This document shows positions 46,901 to 58,900 of a stretch of 64,000 bases of DNA, in pieces. Each line of letters starts with the position of its first letter. The stretch's first letter is position 1. The position numbers and the translations under genes are program-made. Source of the stretch: Colius striatus (taxonomy: Eukaryota; Chordata; Aves; Coliiformes; Coliidae); the NCBI RefSeq assembly GCF_028858725.1, contig NC_084773.1, positions 4,702,350 to 4,766,349 on the forward strand. The letters are read 5' to 3'. A model generated the notes under the pieces. The model was given only the letters and a program-made list of their open reading frames with translations, was not told where the DNA came from and made no database searches.

Positions 46901-49900
46901 CAATCTACTGTACCTTTAGCAGAAAGAGAGGGCTCTGGTTTAAGCACCAGCAAGAGAGAGGAGCCTGCACTTGGTCTAGATAGAACTCCCTTTGGTAGCC
47001 AAAAAGGAGAATTTCAACATTCAGAAGCATCAGCCAGAGAAGAGGAATCCCTCGGACTGGGACTTGAAGATGACACTTCGCACAATTTCCAAAATAGCTG
47101 TGGACCTCTTCCTACTCTTCAGGACCAAGAGGAGCAACCTCAGACCTTTGCTAACACACAGCAACAGCAGCAGCTTTCTGGGGGGGAGCAGCAAAGATCC
47201 GATTCTGATCTTGGGTTAAAGGGTGAAGGTGACCTGGATTTCCTTGGAAGGCAAGATACTGACTACCGGAAGATTGAATATCGTGATGTGGATCACCGGC
47301 TGCCAGGGAATCAAATGTTTGATTATGAACATGGCAAGTCCTTTTCAGAAGGAAAACCCAGCAAAGATTCTAGGCCCTATAAGAGCCTTCAGGTATGTGG
47401 TTTTGTGAGTTGATGTTTCTGTTAAACAGCTGTTGGCCAAAGAACAGAAGGAGCTGGGAAGGAGTCTTCCATTCAAATCCCATCAGTTCAGTTCTGTCCT
47501 AATTCACTCTCCTTCTCTGAAGTCATAGAATCACAGAATGGTAGGGATTGGAAGGGACCTTTAGAGATCATCCAGTCCAACCCCCCTGCCAAAGCAGGTT
47601 CCACCTAGATCAGGTCACACAGGAACACGTCCAGGCGGGTCTTAAAGACCTCCAAGAAGCCTCCACATCCTCCCTGGGCAGCTTGGGCCAGGGCTCCCTC
47701 ACCTCACACTGAAATAGGGGTTTTTTTATGTTTAAATGGAACTGTTTGTGTTCCAGCTTCATCCCATCACCCCTTGTCCTGTTGCTAGATACCATAGAAA
47801 AAAGGGATGTCCCAGCCTCCTGACATCCACTAAGCATGAGGTCACCCTCATGCTCCGGGTTGTTGTAACAGGAGCCCTTTCTGTCTCAGAAATACTGTCT
47901 TCTCAAGAGAAAGGCAGTTTGGCAATTGAGAATTGCTAAATATGTAAAACCAGATTTGGTACAGAAAGTCCCCAGGTTGAAAAGAGGGAGGATGTTGGAG
48001 GGGAACTATTGTATAAAAGACCTTGTTTTGTTGTTTTCTCCTGGACATGGTTTATGAGCACTACCAGAGAGAAGCTCCTGGCTTGAGTGGATCTGTGTGG
48101 AACAGTACAGTTGTTCTCACGTGTGCATCTTTTTCGTTCAGAGTTAACTTTGAAATCTGAAGGTGACTGTAACTAGTGGGTTAATAATTACTGTGGAATT
48201 CGAATCTCATGTGCTGGAAAGCAGAGAGAAGGGGATTTGCTCATTTTGTTTTCCTGGGCCTAGATCTCATTGTACAGCTCAAAGAGCATGTGAAGGTAGC
48301 AATAGTAGTCCTTCAAAGCTCTCTGAACCTTAAACAGTGCTGTGGTCAAAGATTTGAGACACTCTGCTTACAGGCCTTTGCCTTTGAATTACACCATGCT
48401 TAATTTTGTTACTGTTTATGTATCTTGTGAGCTGGCATCTCTCATTTCTAAAAACCATCTCGATTGTGTGAACTCAAGGACCAAGATTACCGGACCTGTC
48501 CCAAATACGTGAAGCCAAGCAAGCTCATTCGGCTCGGAGGAGTGCCTGAAACTGCCACAAAGGATGATGTAAGTGGGGTGATTTTAATCCAAAAACGTCT
48601 GTCAAAGGTTTCTAAAAGCACCATTTTTAAGCCTGGTTAAATGTAGTTCAGCTCCCCAGGGAAAATCCAGATTTAGAAGTCATTGCAAAATGTTGTCTTT
48701 TATCTGATTATTCTGGGTTTTGGGAGTCTGGAAGCAAAGAGTTTGTCTGCAGGTGCTTGTGGGGTGTTGTTGGCTAAAAGCCTCAACTCCGGACTCTTTT
48801 TGATGTGCCTTACTGCTGTCACTGCTTTGTGTGTGCCAAATACTGCTATTGCTTTGTTGTTATATTTTGGGCTCAGAAGGCATGTAGTGTCTCAGTGAAC
48901 TTGTTCCTTCTTAGTTACTTGCAATTACTTAAATGAGATCTTATAAATATGGAAAAGACATCTACTGCTACTGCTGATTTTAGTGAAAACCCCTAAAATA
49001 ATCCAGGCTACAAGGTGCAAGAAGCTTCTTTCTAAAAGCTTCCACTTTGAATTAGGATGGAGTTTTTTGGTGTAAGTTCTAGATGCGAGAACTCCTATGT
49101 GCCACAGTTTTTGTTAGAGTTAGCTGTGATAACCAGAGCTTCTGAGGCTCGATACTGGAGAGCTCGTGGGAGAAACTTTGACCTTCAGGGGATGATAAGA
49201 CATGGAATAGTCACTGTTAAAGGCAATTAAGACATTTCTGACCTTAAATAAGGGTCAGAGGTGAACTGTCTGACTGAAACCAGGGTAATAAAGCTTTGTG
49301 CAGTTGAATTGGGGTATAAATGATGGTCACTTATTGAAGCAAAGCCCGAAAATACTTCCAAAACTCAATAAAAAGTTCTCAGCCACTGCTGGAACTTAAT
49401 CAGCAAAACGTGTCAGTTTGTACCAGAGTTAGCCTAGAAAGAAAATAATCCTGAGGAGAGAGAAATGTATGTTAGCAAGTGCTTCACTTCCTGAGGTTTG
49501 CTTTTTGGAGACTGAAGAGGATCTTGGTTTCCCTGCAGATCCTCAACGCTTTCCGAGGGCCCGACGGGACGCCCGTGAAGGACTTGCGACTGAAGGATTA
49601 CAGTTCAGGTGAGAATGGCTTTTCCATTGCTTCTAGTTTCCAGTTTACAAACTGATGCTCACTTAAGCAGTTTGGTTAAAGCCTTTGGTACTCTAATTGC
49701 AGGTAATTTCAAATGAAAATACCCACTGAGTTTTGTAGTTTGTCCTCTTGTCTTCAAAACTGATGGCTGTGCTCACTGCTACTTCAGAGGTAATGCATGA
49801 GTCCTGGTGACTCTAGAGAGGTGTAGGAGCAGCAGGAAAAACAGTAAGGCTGTTCTAATAGCCATCAAGAGTAAAGCCAATGCTGACATGGGACAGCAGG

Positions 49901-52900
49901 TTGATTCCTCTATAGATTTTAAAAGTTGTTGTTAAATCCTTTTGGATTGTTCTATGTCTTGTTTCTGAGATGACCTTACTGTGGAACATGTCCTGCACAA
50001 ACAGTGTCCTCAGGAAAACTGATGCATCCTAACATTTCTCCTTCAGTAACACGAAACTCTTACCCTTCTTAGATATGAAGACAGGTTAAAAAAAAGAGTA
50101 AGTTTTATAAGCAAATATCCCAGTACTGGGTCTGGATGCTCCTCTTCACTCCAAGAATAAAATCTTGCTGTACTTCTGATCAGTATTGTATAGGATTCTG
50201 AAGAAAGAAATATTTTACAAGGCTGCTTTGTGAGAAAGTTGTACTGGAACAAAGATGTGCGATGGTAGGAAATGCAGGGTGAGTCCTGGGGATTGGTTTG
50301 GATAATGCTGGTAGGAAATACCTTCAAACTGGCATTTATTTATTTATTAAACCTGGGAATGCAGAGGCTTCTACCTTCATCAGTGCTTTTCCTCATTACC
50401 AGTATGAGTTGCATGTGAAGCAGCTGGAGTTCTTAGTGTCATTACATTATATAAAGGCTTTCTATGTGTTCAGTAGCTGGAGAGAGAAACTGGGGCAATT
50501 GGGTATTTCTCAAGTATATTTTTGTTTCTGGAAGCTGTCAAAGGAGGTTTCACAACCTCCTCATGAACCTTTGAACTAAACACCACCCCTGTGTCATATA
50601 ATCTGGTCTGGCCCAACAAGCAGGGCTTAAGGAACACAGTTCTTGTTTCCTTTCCTCTTTCCTAAGCACAGGGTAGCATGGTTGTCGTCACTTGTGTGAC
50701 GACTGCAGCCCAATAATTGCAACAGACTCATTTTTGTGCCTGTGCTGGTGTGACTTGTCAGTTGTTGTTTTTCTGAAGCACATCACTTTTCAGTAATAAA
50801 TCAACTTGAGCTGGGAATCTCTTCATAGGTCTCTTATCCTGTGTAAGGACTTACTGATCTCAATACAGAAGTGTTGTCTCCTCCTTCCCCATTTCAGAGG
50901 CTACTCGGGGTGAGACGGTGTCTGAAGTGATGTGCAGAAGCCTTAGTGTCTGCTGGTGGTCACGTATACTATATGGGTTGCAGGTTTCTGCTGTCTCTCC
51001 AAAAGCTGCACTCTGTTTCAGTCTGACTCCTCAGCTGTGAAGTTGGCTTTTTAAAAAGTTTTTCTGGCAATTGTGGGGAGAGAAAGACTGAGGTTAAAAT
51101 TAGCTCGTATTTGATGAGCTATTTAAAGCTGGTTTTTAACCCTGTCTGGTCAACATCAGTAATTTAAGCAGTGTGGCTTTGTTCTGGGTTATGTGGGTGC
51201 TCTAAGGCTTTGTTTTGCGTTACATCCTGAGGCTGCAAAAGCAGCTGCTAATTTAAACAGCTTTCTGATCCTTCTAATGCAAGATGGATATGTCTAGGAC
51301 AATACAAGCTTCCTGAATTGTGAAAACAACTTGAAATTGAGTAACTGGAAGCTGTAGTGAACTTAACCCATCTTTTCACGTTAGGTCATCCTGTAGAGTA
51401 CTGTGTGAAACTGAATTCATATTCACTTCTGAAAAGCTCAGCCTCTTTGAAACTAGAGGCCAGTCATGGGCCTAAACAATGCTGTCAGGATGGGGTATGT
51501 ATGTAAATATTCATAAGAATGAAAGTCAAACTTGCAGGGATCACTGCTGTCTCTGGGATATACCTGGGCTCACTGACTGCATTGCTGCATCAACTCAGCG
51601 GGCTGCCTGCAGCCTGGCTCAGAGGAGCGCGTGCTGAGCCTGTCTGAGTGGGTTGTGTATTTGAGTGCTGTCCAGAAATGTTAAAAATAACATTGATCCT
51701 GAGTATGCATGTGGAGTGTGTTTGAGAGAAGAATGCCTGCAGCTGCTGAAGAACAATAACATCCATAACAAATAACACACAATTAACTCGAAATAAGTGA
51801 GGTTCGGCTCAGTTCCACAAAAAGACGGCGCTTATCATAAAGCTTATCTCAGCAGCTTCAACATGATGATTCCACTCTGTGATCTTTCACGAGATTTTCT
51901 GGTTTGGGGGAAAAATAGAGGGTTGCTTTTTCTTATAAAAGGCAGCTTAACTTCTTTATAAAGGCTTTTCTTTTTACATACCACGTACGTGCCAATTTCA
52001 TTGAAGGTCGTGCTGAGCGTGGAACGCTGTTCTTAATATACCTGGCGTGGTTTTGCTGTGCACTCAGGCTGTTTATTCTTAGATTATTTTGTCTCTGAAG
52101 CCCACAGACTGAAATGGTGGCTAGACTTGAAAGAATGTAGTGAAAGGAGAGACTTGAAGTGGCATAGTAATTCTATTTAAATCAAGAAGGCAGATATTTA
52201 CAGACAGTGATAAAATACCAAAGTCAGACTTTATAGTATTACCCTACGCAGTATTAACTTGAAATTTCCACCAGTTAGATTCTTGAGTCGATGCCTGTAT
52301 GTTCAGACTGAAAGTATTAAATCCATTTGTCTGAGGAAGAGGGCTTCTTCCAACAGAATGGGTAAGCCTTGGCAGAAATAACTGCATTAGCTTGTTTGCT
52401 CATCTTTCAGCTTGCCTTTTTAAGAGTGTTTGGTCACGTCTGCTCCATTAATCATTAGAAAGATTAAACCCTGAGGTGATAGTGGAATCTTCTCAAAGCC
52501 CACCAGCTGCTTTAGCCTGCAGTATCTCCTGGAGCCTCACAGGGAGGCAGCGCCGTGGATGTGCTGCTGCTTTGGTAGATGCGAGCGGTGATGTCTCCTC
52601 AGCAGCTCTCTGAGAAGAGATATCAGTAAGGGCTTGTGAGCTTTCCCTGTCCCATCTGAGGCCATTTATCTCTGCTTATGGGAGTTAAGGTTTTCATGTG
52701 GCTTTTACAGTGTGGGCTTCCCTCTGTGGAGCTGTCAGTGCAGTGTGTAACAGCACCAGGCTGCTTGTGGCGTGGTGTCTGTCCTTCTCCCTTTCCTGTG
52801 TGTGTGTTTGCGTTGGTGCTGGCTGCCAGGAACTTGAAACTGATGCCTTTTGACTTGAGGAATCTAACATGAGCACACCTTGTCCTGGTTTTGATTTTGA

Positions 52901-55900
52901 TCATATTTTAAACTTATCTCCTGTCTGATTCTCACCAAGCTTTATCTTTACTTTTCTGAGTAATGCCAAACATAAGCAAAGTCTGAGATACCATCTTGAG
53001 TGTCTGATGTGCACAGAATTCTTTGACTGAACACACACCAATGCCCTGGGGAAAAGAGCACACAGAGCTATCTTTATCTTTAAGGGCTGCTCATCGTGAG
53101 TTGTTCACCCTTAAAAGATGCTGCAGTGATGTCCAAGTAATAAGTGAAAACATGAAGCTTGCTTTGAGCCTTCTGTTCAAATTGTTCTCCTGGATGCAGT
53201 CTGCGGTGCGACAAGCTTGGAACACGTGTTTTCCAACCAGGATTCATGTTAGGGTTAGTACCAGCAGTTGGGAAAAGCTGTTCAGGGAAAGCAAGCCTGT
53301 GAAATTGCTGGCAGCCCATTAGGCTTTTCTAGCTTGCTCTACAAGACCATCTGGGGAACTGAGAGGAGCTTTTGCTGAGCTGGGAGAGCCTGGTGGAGAA
53401 TGGACACTCTGAGACGGAGAGCAGCACATGTAGAGAGCAGCGCTGTGAAGCAGGCCTGGATGGACCAAGTGAGGTGGGTTGCTGTCCAAAGGAGCACTGA
53501 GGTCTACTATAGCCCCTTTATGTACCCTCTAAATTAGTGCAGCACTTCTGAAATTGGGGAGATTAGGGTTTGTTAATCCTCTTCTGACCCTTCTGAATAT
53601 TCACTTTGGGACTCTGGATGGGGATGTAGGATCACAGTCCTGCACCCCTGATGAACAGAGCATCCAGAGGTGACTGGAGCAGAGAGGAGCTCTCTGACCG
53701 GCAATAAAGCTTGAGGACAGGGGGATGTCCACATGGATACAGGTGGCTCATGCAGTAGAACTTTGTTTCATTTTTCCAGACTTGGCCCTTATGTGGTGCT
53801 TGAAACTGCTTCCCTTAGCCCACACTTCGTTAAACTCACTTAGCCAAGTCCTAGAAGATGCTGGATTGTCTTGCTTATTCTCACTAAACTCTGCCACATG
53901 AATGCTCTGTTAGATATTAATAAAACCCCTTAGATAAACCTTTAAAAGGTGTTTTCCCATACTAGGGATAAGTTCATCCCCATTTTCTGTGTCTGGATCA
54001 TGTCCCAAGGCAGTGAGATCTCCTCACTCTTAAAGCAGAGCTCCTGTTGTGGTAGCAGGGATGGCTATGCATTTGTCTGGCCCATATGTAACTGAGCCTT
54101 ACTTCCCTCACTGGAGCTGTGTATATGGGTGAGATTTGGGCTGGTGATGCTCTTGGAGATCAGAAATGCTGGTGAATACTGGACTTGCTCCCAGCTCCTG
54201 CATGCCACGGGTGCCTTAGGTAGGGCTGGAGGGCTGAGCTGCTGCTCTACATGGGGAGGGGATGTTTCTGGAAGTGAGCAGCAGAACTGTGCTAAACTGA
54301 GTCCTTTTGTTTCCTTTCAGGAGCAAGGCCCTCTGAAGGACGGATTTGTGGCCAGCTAGTGGCTTCCTCACAAAGAGGGCTGACAACTGGCCCTGTGGAG
54401 TTTGATTATGAGTAGATCCCACAAAGAGTGAAGTTAAACATGCTGTGGGTTAATGTGAGATGTCTCTAATACATGCTGTGGAGCAGGGTTGCACCTTGCC
54501 TTTTGTGCTATTTATACAGAAGACAGCTTGGCTCACCATCAATGCTGGTGCTAATGCACCACAGGAAGAATTATCTCCTATTGCTGTGTTTAGTGCCTTG
54601 CACAGTTAAGATTGTGTGGCCCCCTCTGTGTCAGCCACAGATATGGGCATGCACAGCTCAGGCACTTGCTGAGAGCTGAAGTGATCATCCACAAGCTGAC
54701 AAGAGGCTGTAGCACATATGGAGTTTCTCTTGAGGTGTGACCAGATCACCTGCTCATCAGCAGAGTTCTTCAGCCTTCAGGGACTCACGTTTCAAGTACT
54801 GGGGAAATATCTTCAGTGCTGATCTGTGTGAAGCAATTGATTCTTGTTTGTAGCCAAAATAGCCTGGTGAGGACTGAGAAACCTCTTAGTTGGAATTAGT
54901 CCATGGCCATCCATGGCAGTCCTTGCCAGTTTTCCCAGCTAAATGGGCAGTAGGCTTTTGGCTAGTCTTGCTTGACTTCAGGGCAATGGTGCATTGTCTC
55001 TTGGACGCAAACGGCATTCTTGCCTGTCTTTCCTTATCTGAGATGTGGTGGCTTAGGAAATAAGAAGTACAAATCTGTTTTAAGTCAGTGTTTGTGATAG
55101 TGGTCAACCTTGGTTCAGGGTTATTCAGGCCTATTCAACAGAAAAGGGAACAGAGTCACCCACAAAACCTGCTCACAGCCTTTTTCACACCCAGAATCCT
55201 TCTCTCCATAACCTTTTTTTGCATCTCCAGCACAAAACTTCAAGGCTTTTCACATTGTCCTGACATTATTGCCTTGGTTGCTTTTATGAGTGGTTTGTGC
55301 TGAGTGACATCATATATTCTGGACACCAGGTTCATATTAGCAGCACTTTAAAACCAAGTTCCTGTCTGCAACACTATGCAGGTATGCAGCGTCCAGTCCT
55401 CTCATGGAGTTTTGTGATAGCCTCAGCCTTTCTTGGATTCCAAGTTTCTGTACAAATATAATGTAATACTTTGTCTTTAATAAAGCCTACAGTGTGTATG
55501 ATTTTAGTGTTGTGAGTTTTTCCCTCCTCTCCTCAGTGCTGGTGTACAAACTCCCCTCTGTCCAGACCAAGAAGGCTTAACAGCCTGCATCCACCTTTGA
55601 GGGCATCTTGGGCAGGTCCTTTCTGCATCTTGTTCTCCTGGATGGAGGGAGGAGGATGGACTGCAGTGCTCTACCTTTCAGAATACAGCTGTGTTTCACA
55701 TGCTGTGGTTTCAGTGCCGTTCTCTTGTGCAGTGCTGTCATGAATAAGTGCATGAGTGTACTTTTTTTAATACAGAGGGGCAGTAGGAAGTGACAGGCCT
55801 TTTCCCAGCAGCCAGGTGTGGCTTGTAGATGCTCAACTTTTGAAAGGAATTGGGGATATAGCTTGTTACAGATTGTCCTGTTTAGTATTCAGCAGCAAGC

Positions 55901-58900
55901 TTTTCTGGTACAGCTCTTTAGCTTTAGTAGCTCTGAAGACCAATTTATCTCCACGGTAAAGAGATCCGACAAATTACGGATGCTCAGAATCCACCAGCTG
56001 GCATGAAGAGAGCTCTCACTTTTGGCTTCTGAGCTCATGTTCACCCAGATAGATTGCACCCTTCCTTGCTGTGCTGCGGGGGTGTCCTCCAAGGTTTCAG
56101 ACTGTGTGGACAGCTTTATTGTCTCTGCTCAGCACAGAAGGCACTGATGCTGCCCGTCCTCGCTGCATAAGCACAGATACAGTCACTACTATGCATGGAC
56201 AGGAGCCCCTGGCTTCTTGGAAGCACTGAGTGTATTATGCCTGCTAGTAATAGTACACTGTAATGCTGTAAAGATACAGAGAGAGCCTGCTGTTTTCAAG
56301 TGTTTTCTTGTGATGTGGTATTTAGTCTTTAGTATGAATGACCTACATCTGCATCTTTCCTTGGAGGAAAGAGAAAAACTTGTGAATGAGGTAATGGATG
56401 TATTGCCAAAATCTCCCACAGATGAGGTAGATCTTCCTGTTGGCCAAGGAATAGCAGATTCTTCAAGAACAGTGTGCAAATCTCCTTCTCCACTACCCTA
56501 GCTGTACAAAGATCAGTGTGTAAGACTGCAGGTTCCTTCAAGGGACGTGGAAGTCCTTTATATTCACTCCATACTTTATGTCATAGTTGGTTTTAAAGCA
56601 ATAGAACTTTCTTGTCTAACATAGATGAAATTTTGTATGAGGATTTCCTCACCTGCCCTCTGCTGTGCCATGGTATCTCTGGAGAGATCGTGCAGCAAGA
56701 ATGTCCTTCCTTCAGGAGACTGGCCACGGCTCTGCTTCAGTGTGCTGTCTCTCAAGTCATCGAAGTGTCCCAAACTGCAAATGTTTTTCTGCTGTGGTAG
56801 TTCTGTCTCATCCTACAGGAAAAAAAAACACAAGGGAAGTGGTGTTGGGATTGATGAGAAGCTCTCTGCCTGTGATGACTCCATCAATATCATCTTCTGC
56901 CTTCAGGCTGTTGGACTTGCACACCACATTCACAGTCGGTCCAGCCATCCAGTTTAGCATATTGTCTTTTGGGAATCTCATATACAAAGTTACTTTAATA
57001 GTTCTGACCTTCCAGGTCAGAGGAGAGAGATGTTCATACTGTACCATAGCAGATGGGTTTTGTGGCAGTTGTCTTTGAGAAGGCAGATGATGGTTCACCA
57101 TGGACTTAGAGCTGTGTAGCTGTAGTGCTGAGGGACATAGTGGTGGATGTGGCAGTGCTGGGTTAATGGCTGGACTCAAAGGCTTTTTTCAACCTAAACA
57201 ATTCCGTGATAAGGTTACCTAATGCCTTAAGCTTGTAGGGGCAGGCAGTAATGTGAATGCAGGAGCTGGATCACCTCAAATTGGACACCTTTGTCATCTT
57301 GCCGTCATGACTCCCTTCCAAAAGTATCCTTGGTTTGGCATAGGCAGAGCTGCTGTACTTAATGTCACCTTTTCACTTGGCCTCCTAAAATTCCAGAGAG
57401 GTTTTTTTGATATCTTCACACTGCTCACAGCCCCTAGCAGAACTACATTATGGTTTTCCTTTATTTAGATCTTTGACATAACAAACTATCATGAAGTAAC
57501 ACATTGCTATGTGTCAGATGTTCAGTAGAAACTGTGTGTGTATAGAAACAAGTTTTATTTTAAGTCCCAAGTCTTTGATCTTTCTATCTGAAGCCAAAGA
57601 ACAGTAGTTTAAAGTCAGGCTTTCAAGATTTTTAGCCAAAGCGTGTCCTGCTAACAAGGGACCTGCTCTCTGCTGTCAAAATTCACTTCACTAAGAGATA
57701 ACCTCTTTCAGAGGCAAAACATTCGGTATTCAAATGTTTGCAAAGCAGCTTCCTGGAGCTCTAAATATGTTCCTGCTCCCAAATATTAAGCAATTGTACC
57801 CATTTTTAGTGCACAAAACAACTGCATGCTTGGGGAACAGCCGTAGAGGACTGTGTATACATGGAAGCACTTAAGGGCAAACAGAATTCCTCTGGGTTTT
57901 ATGTGCACGCTCTCCTTGTGCTCTCCTTTTGCTCTCCTTTCACCCTTCTTGTAGAGCCTGTGGTATTGGAGACCTGCACAGCTGGAGAGGAAGTAGTTAC
58001 ATAAGGTAAATAAATAAGTCCTTTGACTCAGTGACTTAAAACACAGGGAGAGATGAGGACATGCATGTGGTATGGCTGTGCTAGGGCCAAAATGTGGATG
58101 AGTTCAAGCCTTGGAAGTTGGAAAGTTCATTTGGACAATGTAACTATGCTGCAGCATGGGGGGAAATACTGTTTTATTTCCTTTTTAACAGAGTCTGTGT
58201 TGGTCATGTATAGTTCTGCCACAACATAAAGCACTTCTTACTCCATTCTCCTCTTTTGTGGATCCTGAAACTGTAGTATTATACTAACCAGTAACTGAAG
58301 GATCAAATTAAGGAGATACCAGGATTTCTGTCTTCCTGTGAAACCTTGCATATGAATTTAAGCCACTTTGAGTTTAAAAAAAAAGCCACATGCTGTAGTC
58401 TTCAGCAGTGATTTTGCTTTGCCGGTTTGATAGCTTTGGGTTTACTCTTATGACCTGAAGAATACCAGTGTGTGTCTGAGCTTTTGTTCACAGTTTACCA
58501 GGGGGTGCCTGTTGAACCAATTTGTGCCATTAGGTGCCTGGCCCTGTGCCTCTGTCAAAACTCCTTGCCCTGTTTCTGGTTCCAGCAGCTGAAATGCTGA
58601 GTTCTGACAGGCAAACTTGTGTGAGGGCTTTGGAGCTAAGGATGTGCAGCCAACACTATGCAAGCTCAGCAGGAGCTGCACAGAGAGTGGAACCTGCCCT
58701 ACGGAGGAGGCAGGGAAGAGACATAACAGTTGGTGCAGGAGTCTCTGTAGCAGCTTCCCATTAAGAAGCAGCCTCGAGTCACTTGGTTTTGTTTCAAGTG
58801 TTGTGCTCTGGGTAGTGGATTATTGCAGATCATGGGAAAAAAACAGCAAATGTTGTGTTTTGAAGGTTCTCTGTAGCAGCACTGTTGTTCCACAGGCCTC

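Noticed and set aside
53245-53262. Telomere-like GTTAGGGTTAG
   Set aside because: It has fewer than two full TTAGGG units, as expected by chance.
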